A DNA stretch of 13,904 nucleotides from Gemmatimonadota bacterium (lineage in GTDB: Bacteria > Gemmatimonadota > Gemmatimonadetes > Palauibacterales > Palauibacteraceae). Of the stretch, positions 1 through 7,831 are shown piece after piece. Position numbers and translations under genes: made by a program. The notes beneath the pieces were generated by a model. The model saw nothing but the letters and a program-made list of their open reading frames with translations, did no database searches and was not told the DNA's origin. The stretch lies in the NCBI GenBank assembly GCA_029863105.1, contig JAOTWC010000014.1, forward strand, positions 1 to 13,904, in the 5' to 3' direction. Within the stretch, counting starts at the first letter, position 1. Every line of letters begins with the position of its first letter.

Positions 1-3000
1 AGCGGGGACGGGACTACACGGTCGACTACGAGATCGGGCAGCTGCAGATCCTGCGACCCGGCGAATTGTTCGGCGGAGCGCAGAATCCGAACCTCGAGGT
101 CCGGTTCGAACAGAAACCAATCTTCCAGGTGCAGCCCACGAGCATCGTGGGACTCACCGGGGAATACAGCCTGGGAGCCATCGGCAGCATCGATTTCGCG
201 GGCCTGCTGCAGCGAGAGGGGTCGGTCCTGAACAGGCCGGAACTCGGGCTCGAGCCCAGTGCGGTCAGCCTCGGCGGAATCATGGCCAATCTGGACTTCG
301 AGTCGGGTGCGCTGGACCGATTCGTAAACAGTCTGCCGGGCGTCAGCACCGCCGTCGCGTCGCGGATCAGGTTCGACGGAGAGATTGCCGCGTCGAGCCC
401 GACCACCAACCGAAGCGGACTGACGTACATCGACGATTTCGAGGGTACGTCACGTCTGGCACTGGGTCTGGGGACCCGCTCCTGGCGCAATGGCAGCGTT
501 ACGAGTCGGCCTGACGCGACGGCCGGATTCATGCCCGTCGTTCCCGACCTGTCGAACCAGCTCACCGCCGTATGGCAGTCGCAGTGGAGCGAAGGGCAGC
601 AGATCCAGGGTCCCCTGCTGACCATACAGATCGATCCCGCGATTCGGACCCTCAGCGGAGGGTCTTCCGAGAGCGTGCTCTGGGTCACGTTGAAAGACGC
701 TCCGGTCGGGCAGAACGGCTGGTTCACCCTGACCCAGCCACTCTCGGAGACCGGCCTCGATTTGACGGCCGTGGAGTTTCTGGAGTTCTACGCCAGCACC
801 CTGGGTGAGATGTCCGACGGCCTTTCGATGATCATCGACATCGGCACCGTATCCGAAGATGCACTCGTGTCGGACCCGCTGGGGTTGCCTGCCGGGCTGG
901 GCGTCCTGGACCAGGAGGCGGATCCCCTTGTCGGCGTGTGGGGCAACCAGGACGACACCGGCCTGTGGAGTCAGGCGTGCGCAGCGGAACCGAACACCAC
1001 CGCCTACCCGCTTGGTGACGAGCGCGCCACCTGCACGAACAACAACGGGCGCGAGGACACCGAGGATCTGAACCGCGACAGTTTTCTGAACCAGGATGAA
1101 CGCTACCTCCGGTTCGTCGTCCCGCTCACCGCGCCGTCGCGGTATCTGGACCGTGAGACGAGAGGCGAGTTCGAGTTCAATCGGTACCGTGTGCCGCTGG
1201 CCCTGCCCGATCTGGTCGAAAACACCACGATCGACGGCGTTCAGAACGTCAAACACCTGCGCATCACGTTTACGTCTGATGTTGCGGCAACGGTCCTGAT
1301 CAGCCGGATGGCGTTCTCGGGCTCCCCCTGGCTGAAGCGGGCAGGTTCCGGCAGCCTCCAAGGGTTCGTCGGAGAGGATCCTGGCACGGCCGGCCAGGTG
1401 TCGGTCGGTCCCATATCGACGGCCGACGGTAGCTATGTTTCCCCGCCCGGCATCAGCGACCAGCAGGCGAACCAGACCGACGACCTGCAAGTCGGTGCCC
1501 AGCCGATCAATGAGCAGTCGCTCAGGATCAGTTTCGAGGACGTTCCCGCCGGAGAGCGCATCGAGGTATTCCGTCGATTTACCGAAAGACCGCGGAATCT
1601 GCTGCTCTACCGTCAGTTGAGGGCGTGGGCGATTCCGGTCGAGGGCGAATTCGGTCCGGGAGAACCGCTTCGGTTCTTCGTCAGGCTCGGATTCGATTCG
1701 AACAATTTCTACCTGTACCGCACCGAACTTCAGTCACCGCTGGCCGCGCCGGCTCGCGAGGACTGGGCGCCGGAGCGACTCATCGACTTCGACCGCTGGT
1801 TGCAATTGCGAGCCGAAGCGGAACAGCGGCTGCTGGAGCTGGGGCCGCTTCCACCCGACTCATCGCTGATCCTGTGGGATGTGGACGTGTTTCCGGATGC
1901 AGACAGCACGCTTGCCGTCGTAATCAACGATCGCTCGCGCGCACCGAATCTGGCGGCGATCCGCGAAATGGCCCTCGGTGTCGAGAACGTAGGACTTGGC
2001 GACGCGGGGCCGGGTCAGATCTGGGTCGATGATCTGCGATTGGCCGACGCCGCGGATGAGGCCGGATCCGCGTACCGTGCGGGACTCCAGGTTCTGCTGG
2101 GTGACGTGATTCAGCTGGAGGCGAATTACACACGACAGAATCCGTTCTACCGGCAGTTGGGATCAAATCCCAGCTTTGAGTCCACCGACGATTTCACCGC
2201 TCGAGCCCGGACGGATCTCGGCCGTTTCCTGCCGAGCAGTCTCGGCCTGGCCATGCCGATCGACTACCAGCGCAGAAGCAGTGGGGCCGATCCATTCTTC
2301 CTGGCGGCCACCGACGTAAAGGCGGATCGAATCGCGGGACTCCGCACGCCGGACAACTCGTCGACCTCCTGGAATATCGGGCTCTCCAAACGGACGAGAT
2401 CCGGCAGCCGGCTGGCCCGGGCCACAATTGACGGGCTGCAGTTAAGCTACTCGAGGCAGCTGCTCGATCAGCAGGCGACGCAGACGGAAACGGCCAGCCG
2501 CGCCTGGAATGCCTCGGCCCAGTGGTCTCGTCCTGTGGCCGACGCCTCGATCGCCCTGCTTCCGGCGTTCCTTCGAGCGGCCATCGACGGACTCCCGGGG
2601 TTTCTCGCCAATTCGACGCTGATGCAGAACCTCAAGAACCTTCGGTTCCGCTACACCCCTCGCGATCTCAGCCTCGGAGCGAATGTAGGCCGCACAACCA
2701 CGGAGCGACGACGCTTCGTGAGTTCGGTGGCAGGCCCGGGCGACGAGGCGGTCGTGCCAACGATTGACCGTCTCCACCAGTTGCGGCCGCGCGCGGGTAT
2801 TCAGCTCCAACCGTTCCCGTCGCTCGTCGGGGGCGTCTCCGTATCCTCGGTGCGTGACCTGGTGGATCCATCGCTGCGGGTGAGCGGGACACAGGCCGTC
2901 CAGGCACTGGAAAGCCAGACGGGATCGTTCCTGGGTCTCGGCGTGGGTTGGGAGATGACCCGCAGCGTCATTTCGAATCTCAACTACCAGCCCGAACTCG

Positions 3001-4160
3001 CCAGTTGGTTCGATCCGCGACTCAGGGTCAACACGACGTACCTGAGCAACAGAAACACGTCCTATGTCTTGCCCACCGAGTCGGGCGATACGGTACTCGT
3101 GCGAGACGTCCAGTTCGGTCGTGACATCGGGCTCGACGTCAACGTGAGCCCGGTCGATCTGCTGACCGCATTTGGCCTCCCTCCTTCCGTGACCGCAGAG
3201 GGATTCGCCCGCGACATGAGGAGTGTGTGGGATCGGATACGCCCTGTTCGCTTGTCCTGGTCGAGGACCGTATCAGCTACCTACGACCGCCGCGCGCTCG
3301 ATCCGTCGTTTGGTGACCAATTGGTGTTGGACGGATTTGACCAACTCAGGGCCGTCTCGGCTACCGACACCGCCGCGACCGCTGGTTCGCGTGACCGGTT
3401 TGCCCTGAGCAGCGGCTACGAGCTGCCTTTCGACCTGTCGACCGAGATCGATTACTCGACGTCCGAGACGAGTTCGTTCAGCGCGCGCAGTGAACGAAAC
3501 ACCAAGGAGACAGAGTGGCCTTCGGTCAAGCTCCGCTGGCGCAATGTTCCGGTGCCCCGGTTGATCCGCGGCGTCGTCCGGAGTCTGACGTTCACGGGTG
3601 GCTGGCGGGAAATCGAGCGCCGGGTCTCGACACTGACAGGGCAGGACCAGGGCAGCGAAACGCTGACCCGGTCATTGAGTTTGACGGTCGTATTTCTCAA
3701 CGGCTTCAACCTCAGCTACCAGTATGACAACTCGACGAACGACCGCACGGACGCGTCCGGCTCGAGTCAGTCCGACCGGAACTCGCACAGCGTTCGCGGT
3801 ACCGGTGCGGTGCAAGCCCCGGGTTTCCTCTCCTTCGTAAAGCGTCCGCTGCGATTGTCAGCCGAGTATTCGATCAATGGAAACGCGGATTGTCGGGAGC
3901 TGGGCGGGGGCGGTTTCGGACTGGACGGAGGCGTGATCGTCGTCCAGGATTGCGTCCCGCACCTGGACCAGACCACCAGGAATCTGAGGTTTACGGCGGA
4001 TTCCGATTTTTCCGGATACAGCCTGGGCGTGCAGTTGCTGTGGGTGCGCCGCTCCAGCGGCGTCGGCACACGGCTGACCTCGAATCAATACAACTTCAAT
4101 CTGTTTGGTCGCTTCTTCCTCCGGTCCAGTACCCAGGAAATTCCCTCGCCGTCTCCCTGA
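1..4160 (+). CDS. sprA: SprA/Sov-like outer-membrane translocon protein, C-terminal part
   Basis: The reading frame is open from base 3 to the TGA at 4158-4160, so the gene starts left of the window and about 1385 codons are visible. SprA (Sov) forms the giant outer-membrane barrel through which type 9 secretion cargo leaves the cell. Recognition rests on the segment at 9-110 (GRDYTVDYEIGQLQIL, then a PNLEVRFE-type strand), the YIDDFEGT signature at 426-449, and long stretches of alternating polar and hydrophobic residues rich in Tyr, Arg and Ser that run to an aromatic end (FNLFGRFFL), as in barrel strands. An Asp/Asn-rich loop at 1038-1106 (NGREDTEDLNRD, then LNQDE) resembles a calcium-binding turn and is preceded by a cysteine pair (codons 978 and 1032). 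A second cysteine pair (3891 and 3951) sits in a Gly-rich loop. No other type 9 gene is visible. The next gene begins 58 bases downstream, with no terminator seen between. The family call is firm; membership of a working type 9 system is inference. Confidence 0.85.
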   Translation, partial: RGRDYTVDYEIGQLQILRPGELFGGAQNPNLEVRFEQKPIFQVQPTSIVGLTGEYSLGAIGSIDFAGLLQREGSVLNRPELGLEPSAVSLGGIMANLDFESGALDRFVNSLPGVSTAVASRIRFDGEIAASSPTTNRSGLTYIDDFEGTSRLALGLGTRSWRNGSVTSRPDATAGFMPVVPDLSNQLTAVWQSQWSEGQQIQGPLLTIQIDPAIRTLSGGSSESVLWVTLKDAPVGQNGWFTLTQPLSETGLDLTAVEFLEFYASTLGEMSDGLSMIIDIGTVSEDALVSDPLGLPAGLGVLDQEADPLVGVWGNQDDTGLWSQACAAEPNTTAYPLGDERATCTNNNGREDTEDLNRDSFLNQDERYLRFVVPLTAPSRYLDRETRGEFEFNRYRVPLALPDLVENTTIDGVQNVKHLRITFTSDVAATVLISRMAFSGSPWLKRAGSGSLQGFVGEDPGTAGQVSVGPISTADGSYVSPPGISDQQANQTDDLQVGAQPINEQSLRISFEDVPAGERIEVFRRFTERPRNLLLYRQLRAWAIPVEGEFGPGEPLRFFVRLGFDSNNFYLYRTELQSPLAAPAREDWAPERLIDFDRWLQLRAEAEQRLLELGPLPPDSSLILWDVDVFPDADSTLAVVINDRSRAPNLAAIREMALGVENVGLGDAGPGQIWVDDLRLADAADEAGSAYRAGLQVLLGDVIQLEANYTRQNPFYRQLGSNPSFESTDDFTARARTDLGRFLPSSLGLAMPIDYQRRSSGADPFFLAATDVKADRIAGLRTPDNSSTSWNIGLSKRTRSGSRLARATIDGLQLSYSRQLLDQQATQTETASRAWNASAQWSRPVADASIALLPAFLRAAIDGLPGFLANSTLMQNLKNLRFRYTPRDLSLGANVGRTTTERRRFVSSVAGPGDEAVVPTIDRLHQLRPRAGIQLQPFPSLVGGVSVSSVRDLVDPSLRVSGTQAVQALESQTGSFLGLGVGWEMTRSVISNLNYQPELASWFDPRLRVNTTYLSNRNTSYVLPTESGDTVLVRDVQFGRDIGLDVNVSPVDLLTAFGLPPSVTAEGFARDMRSVWDRIRPVRLSWSRTVSATYDRRALDPSFGDQLVLDGFDQLRAVSATDTAATAGSRDRFALSSGYELPFDLSTEIDYSTSETSSFSARSERNTKETEWPSVKLRWRNVPVPRLIRGVVRSLTFTGGWREIERRVSTLTGQDQGSETLTRSLSLTVVFLNGFNLSYQYDNSTNDRTDASGSSQSDRNSHSVRGTGAVQAPGFLSFVKRPLRLSAEYSINGNADCRELGGGGFGLDGGVIVVQDCVPHLDQTTRNLRFTADSDFSGYSLGVQLLWVRRSSGVGTRLTSNQYNFNLFGRFFLRSSTQEIPSPSP

Positions 4161-4207
4161 CCGACCCCCGTTGATTCATCGATGATCTTCGCGTTCAGAT
4201 TCAGGCG

Positions 4208-4214
4208 CGGAGGA
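4208..4214 (+). promoter_or_regulatory. Ribosome binding site of the HhH protein
   Basis: GGAGGAA lies 4 bases before the ATG at 4219. It fixes that start and shows that this gene has its own strong initiation signal after the SprA stop at 4160. Confidence 0.75.
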
Positions 4215-4218
4215 AGAC

Positions 4219-4863
4219 ATGTCTCGAATCAGCCGCATCGACCGTCGGGCGCTGGTATCGGGCACCTGCCTGATCGTCCTCGGAACGGTCGTGCGTTTGG
4301 TGCTGGCGCCCGATCCGGCTGCCCTGGAGTGGCAGCCGGGCGGATCCGACCGCGCGGCCCGCACGCTGTCCGAAATACGGGTCGATGTGGACAGCGCCCT
4401 CGACAGCGAGGCGGAAGCGGCCCGGCCGCTCGAGCCGGGAGAGCGCATTGATCTCAACGCGGCAGACGAATCCAGCCTGCGTCGCCTGCCCGGCATAGGC
4501 GTGTCTCGCGCTGTCGCCATTCAACGTGATCGAGCCCTCCGAGGCCCGTATCGGTCGGTGAGCGACCTGTCGCGCGTTCCCGGGATCGGAGCTCGCCTCA
4601 TCGAGCGCCTGGAGCCCCATGTTCGCCTTGAGTTCTCGGCGAATTCTGTGTCTTCGCACCGCACTTCCGGCAGGCTCGACCTCAATCGGGCACAAATCAA
4701 CGAACTGGAGCAAATCACGGGGATCGGACCCTCGCTGGCCGGCCGAATCGTGGACGTCCGAACTCGCAACGGAGGCTTCAAACAGCTCGACGAGCTGAGC
4801 CGAATCCCCGGAATTGGCCCAAAGACGATGAAAATTCTGGCTGACGAGGTGTTCGTGCGCTGA
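4219..4863 (+). CDS. Membrane-anchored ComEA-like protein with two helix-hairpin-helix units
   Basis: This 214-residue protein has a basic N-terminus (MSRISRIDRR), one hydrophobic segment at about residues 11-30 and then a polar region. Two ComEA-type units follow, at about 76-138 and 152-213. Each unit opens with the family phrase (RIDLNAAD, RLDLNRAQ) and carries two hairpins (LPGIGVSRA, VPGIGARLI; ITGIGPSLA, IPGIGPKTM). HhH hairpins of this kind bind DNA backbone without sequence preference. ComEA is the receptor that pulls incoming DNA across the periplasm during natural transformation, using a type IV pilus to fetch it. Lying just ahead of pilB-pilT-pilC, this protein is a reasonable candidate for that job, with the HhH part outside the inner membrane. 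The gene could instead belong to the widespread small ComEA-domain proteins of unknown role. Cys17 lies inside the hydrophobic segment without a good lipobox, so a membrane anchor is preferred to a lipoprotein. Confidence 0.8.
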   Translation: MSRISRIDRRALVSGTCLIVLGTVVRLVLAPDPAALEWQPGGSDRAARTLSEIRVDVDSALDSEAEAARPLEPGERIDLNAADESSLRRLPGIGVSRAVAIQRDRALRGPYRSVSDLSRVPGIGARLIERLEPHVRLEFSANSVSSHRTSGRLDLNRAQINELEQITGIGPSLAGRIVDVRTRNGGFKQLDELSRIPGIGPKTMKILADEVFVR

Positions 4864-4891
4864 TCGCTCGTACCCCCGGTCGGGCGCTTGC

Positions 4892-4901
4892 TAACCGGTT
4901 A
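4892..4901. repeat. Perfect 10-base palindrome beside the pilB promoter
   Basis: TAACCGGTTA is its own reverse complement and ends one base before the -24 element of the sigma-54 promoter at 4903. It may be an operator or chance; no matching copy was seen at the pilin promoter. Confidence 0.35.
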
Positions 4902-4902
4902 C

Positions 4903-4918
4903 GGGCACGCTTGTTGCT
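4903..4918 (+). promoter_or_regulatory. Sigma-54 (-24/-12) promoter of the pilB operon
   Basis: GGGCACG-CTTG-TTGCT matches the RpoN consensus TGGCACG-N4-TTGCW at 11 of 12 fixed positions, with the required GG-N10-GC spacing (GG at 4904-4905, GC at 4916-4917). The start of transcription should fall near 4929, giving a leader of about 64 bases before the pilB ATG. The promoter sits in the 129-base gap between the HhH gene and pilB. A sigma-54 activator (pilR) is encoded downstream, so control by that protein is the natural inference. No TTGCA-N3-TGCAA site was found upstream of it, so the enhancer here is not identified. Confidence 0.72.
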
Positions 4919-4992
4919 CCCGGAGGCCCACGTGAGGCGTCATCTCCCGCCCGGAGACAGGCGCGAATCCGCTCCCGGGATTACGGATTATC

Positions 4993-6705
4993 ATGGCATC
5001 GATTTCATTGGGCAGCCTGCAGATCGGTGAGCTCCTCCTGCGCGAGGGACTGATCACTCGCGAGGATCTGGACAAGGCGCTCGAGCAGCAGAAAGTGACG
5101 GGTACGCGTCTTGGATTCGCGCTCGTTACCAACGGCGTGCTGAGCGAGGGCGATCTCACCCGTGTCCTCTCACAGCAGTACCGCGTGCCCGCGGTCGATC
5201 TGACGGCGGTCGAGATCGAACCCAAGATCCTCAAACTCGTACCGGCCGATTTTGCCAACAAACACCTGATTCTCCCCCTGCGGCGGGTCGGCCGGACTCT
5301 CACCGTGGCCATGGCCAATCCCACCGATCTCAGCGTCATCGACGACCTGAAATTCGTTACCCGGTTCGACGTCGACGCTGTGGTCGCCGGCGAGTTCACG
5401 CTCCGAAAGGCGATCGACAAGTACTACGAAATCGCGAACGACGGCCTTGGAGATCTGCTCGGAGAATGGGAAGCGGAAGATGTCGAAAAGGTCGAGGAGG
5501 AAGAGTTCGAGTTTTCCGCGTCGCAGCTGGCGGCGCAGGTAGAGGAGGCTCCGGTCGTACGCCTGATCAACGGCGTTCTCACCGATGCCGTGAAACGTGG
5601 AGCATCCGATATCCACATTGAGCCGTATGAGACCGAGGTCCGGATTCGCTATCGCATCGACGGAGCCCTGCGCGAGATCGTGAAACCGCCGCTTCGCATG
5701 AAGGCGGCACTTACGTCGCGGGTCAAGATCCTCGCGGATCTCAACATCGCCGAGCGCCGCCTGCCGCAGGACGGTCGCATCAAGCTCAAGATCGGTCGCA
5801 AGGTAATCGATTTCCGCGTCTCGACCCTGCCGACTCTGTTCGGCGAGAAGATCGTGCTCCGGATCCTCGACAAGGGAAATCTGACGTTGGATCTGGAGAA
5901 GTTCGGCATGGCCCCGCGGGCCGAAAAGGACTTCCTGCATGCGATCTCGCAGCCGTTCGGCATGGTGCTCGTCACGGGACCGACCGGTTCGGGCAAGACG
6001 ACCACGCTGTACAGCGCTCTCAGCAGAATCAACACGGGCGATACGAACATCATGACGGCGGAGGATCCGGTCGAGTACAACCTCAACGGCATCAACCAGG
6101 TGCTGGTCCGCACCGAGATCGGCATGACCTTCGCCGCCGCGCTCCGGGCGTTTCTCCGTCAGGATCCCAACATCATCATGGTTGGTGAGATTCGTGACCT
6201 CGAAACGGGTGGGATCGCCGTCAAAGCGGCGCTCACCGGGCACCTCGTCCTCTCCACCCTGCATACGAACGACGCGGCGTCAACCGTCACGCGCATGATC
6301 GACATGGGCATCGAGCCGTTCAACGTGGCGTCCGCGGTAAACCTCATCACGGCCCAGCGCCTCGTGCGCCGGATCTGCAACAGCTGCCGGGTCGAGACGA
6401 CGTACGAGCAAGGGATTCTGGACGGATCCGGGTTCGGCAGTGAAGAACTCAGGTCGATGAAGTTCTACCACGGCGAGGGATGCGACGCCTGCAACGGCAC
6501 TGGATATGCGGGGCGTCAGGGACTGTATGAGGTGATGGCAATGACCGCGCAGCTGCGTCTGCTGGTGCTGCAGGGCGCGTCGACGGACGAACTGAAGAAG
6601 GAAGCCGTGGCCGGCGGAATGATCACGCTGCGCCAGGACGGGCTCCAAAAAGTACGCGACGGCATCACCACGCTGGCCGAAGTCATCAAGGAGACGACTC
6701 TGTGA
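4993..6705 (+). CDS. pilB: Type IV pilus assembly (extension) ATPase PilB
   Basis: This 570-residue protein matches the usual length of PilB/GspE ATPases, cytoplasmic hexamers that use ATP to drive pilin addition through PilC. Residues 10-62 hold two 24-residue motifs (QIGELLLREGLIT..., RLGFALVTNGVLS...), each ending in QQ, with a 5-residue spacer, as in the cyclic-di-GMP-binding MshEN domain. The motor core shows Walker A GPTGSGKT (329-336), an Asp box AEDPVEY (from 356), Walker B region MVGEIRD (396-402) and a His box GHLVLSTLHTND (416-427). A C-X2-C...C-X2-C zinc motif (C462, C465, C497, C500) separates extension ATPases from PilT. The ATG at 4993 is chosen because it places MshEN at the N-terminus; no good Shine-Dalgarno precedes it. 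The stop overlaps the pilT start by four bases. T2SS GspE is the alternative, but the neighbouring pilT, pilS/pilR and pilin argue for a pilus. Confidence 0.95.
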   Translation: MASISLGSLQIGELLLREGLITREDLDKALEQQKVTGTRLGFALVTNGVLSEGDLTRVLSQQYRVPAVDLTAVEIEPKILKLVPADFANKHLILPLRRVGRTLTVAMANPTDLSVIDDLKFVTRFDVDAVVAGEFTLRKAIDKYYEIANDGLGDLLGEWEAEDVEKVEEEEFEFSASQLAAQVEEAPVVRLINGVLTDAVKRGASDIHIEPYETEVRIRYRIDGALREIVKPPLRMKAALTSRVKILADLNIAERRLPQDGRIKLKIGRKVIDFRVSTLPTLFGEKIVLRILDKGNLTLDLEKFGMAPRAEKDFLHAISQPFGMVLVTGPTGSGKTTTLYSALSRINTGDTNIMTAEDPVEYNLNGINQVLVRTEIGMTFAAALRAFLRQDPNIIMVGEIRDLETGGIAVKAALTGHLVLSTLHTNDAASTVTRMIDMGIEPFNVASAVNLITAQRLVRRICNSCRVETTYEQGILDGSGFGSEELRSMKFYHGEGCDACNGTGYAGRQGLYEVMAMTAQLRLLVLQGASTDELKKEAVAGGMITLRQDGLQKVRDGITTLAEVIKETTL

Positions 6706-7814
6706 ACGAGACTGCCACGACAAGTCTGCGCCAGTTGCTCGAAGAAGTAATCGAGCGGTCGGCGTCCGATCTGCACCTGACGGTGGGACAACCGCCTCGG
6801 CTTCGGATTGACGGGAACCTCACCGACTCGCGAATCGGGGCTCGCCTGACGCCGCGTGACACGCAGTCCCTCGCTTACTCGGTCCTCACCGACCAGCAGA
6901 AGAAGACGTTCGAGCAGGAGAACGAGCTCGATCTGTCCTTCGCGATCGAGAATCTCGCGCGCTTCCGGGGCAACGTGTTTCGTCAGCGCGGGAGCGTGGC
7001 GATGGCCATTCGTCAGATCCCGTTCGACATCCTGTCGTTCGAGGATCTCGGTCTGCCAGCCGTGCTCGGCCAGCTTGCCGACCGGCCGCGCGGCCTCGTC
7101 CTGGTCACCGGACCCACCGGATCCGGAAAGTCGACGACGCTGGCAGCGATGATCGACCGAATCAACGAGAATCGTACGGGGCACATCATGACGGTCGAGG
7201 ATCCGATCGAGTTTGTCCATCGACACAAGCGCTGCATGATCAACCAGCGCGAGGTCGGTTCGGACACCGGATCGTTTGCCCGCGCCCTCAAGTTTGTACT
7301 CCGCCAGGATCCGGACGTCCTGTTGATTGGTGAGATGCGGGATCTCGAAACGGTCCAGGCGGCCTTGACCATTGCAGAGACCGGCCATCTCGCGCTGGCG
7401 ACTCTGCATACGAATTCGGCGGCCGAGTCGATCAACCGCATCATCGACGTGTTTCCTGCACACCAGCAGACGCAGGTCCGAGCCCAATTGGGATTCGTCC
7501 TCGAGGGTGTGGTAACCCAGGTCCTGCTGCCAAAGCGCTCCGGCACCGGTCGCGCCATGGCCATGGAGATCATGATCGCCACCCAGGCGATCCGATCGAT
7601 GATCCGGGATGACAAGGTGCACCAGATCTACTCCGCCATGCAGTCGGGCAAGAAATACGGCATGCAGACCCTCAACGATTCCCTGTACTCGCTGTACGTG
7701 ACGGACGAAGTCGCCCTGGACGAGTGCCTTCGCGTCAGCCCCGATCCGACGGAGTTGCGCCGGATGGTCGGTGGGCCGGCGTCCGAGCCCGCCGCGGCCA
7801 GCACGCGCGGATAG
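6702..7814 (+). CDS. pilT: Type IV pilus retraction ATPase PilT
   Basis: This 370-residue protein is a typical PilT, the cytoplasmic hexameric motor that disassembles the pilus and powers twitching and DNA uptake. It begins with the compact PilT N-domain (SASDLHLTVGQPPRLRIDG). It then shows Walker A GPTGSGKS (137-144), Asp box VEDPIEF, Walker B region LLIGEMRDLE (207-216) and His box GHLALATLHTNSA. The PilT-specific segment that corresponds to AIRNLIRE reads AIRSMIRD (296-303), and QSGKKYGMQTL follows. There is no tetracysteine zinc motif, which distinguishes it from PilB. The GTG start at 6702 overlaps the pilB stop (GTGA), implying translational coupling. PilU-type paralogues are the only close alternative; with a single copy in the window, PilT is the simpler name. 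Confidence 0.95.
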   Translation: MNETATTSLRQLLEEVIERSASDLHLTVGQPPRLRIDGNLTDSRIGARLTPRDTQSLAYSVLTDQQKKTFEQENELDLSFAIENLARFRGNVFRQRGSVAMAIRQIPFDILSFEDLGLPAVLGQLADRPRGLVLVTGPTGSGKSTTLAAMIDRINENRTGHIMTVEDPIEFVHRHKRCMINQREVGSDTGSFARALKFVLRQDPDVLLIGEMRDLETVQAALTIAETGHLALATLHTNSAAESINRIIDVFPAHQQTQVRAQLGFVLEGVVTQVLLPKRSGTGRAMAMEIMIATQAIRSMIRDDKVHQIYSAMQSGKKYGMQTLNDSLYSLYVTDEVALDECLRVSPDPTELRRMVGGPASEPAAASTRG

Positions 7815-7831
7815 GGGGGGAGAACCGAACG

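Noticed and set aside
1798..1808. TTGCAATTGC inside sprA as another copy of the palindrome
   Set aside because: The arm order and spacing differ from TTGCA-N3-TGCAA, and it lies within coding sequence, so chance is the better explanation.
4864..4992. Possible cyclic-di-GMP riboswitch in the pilB leader
   Set aside because: The leader after the predicted start is only about 64 bases and lacks the conserved adenine-rich and tetraloop segments of the GEMM motifs. Only GC-rich imperfect stems are visible.
5170..7622. Long minus-strand open frames opposite pilB and pilT
   Set aside because: Their translations have no recognisable motifs and lie wholly antisense to genes with complete Walker, Asp-box and His-box motifs.
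7724..7831. Upstream extension of the PilC frame
   Set aside because: It lies in the 3' end of pilT in another frame. PilC homologues begin with the MPVFSYSA-type sequence, and a Shine-Dalgarno precedes 7832.
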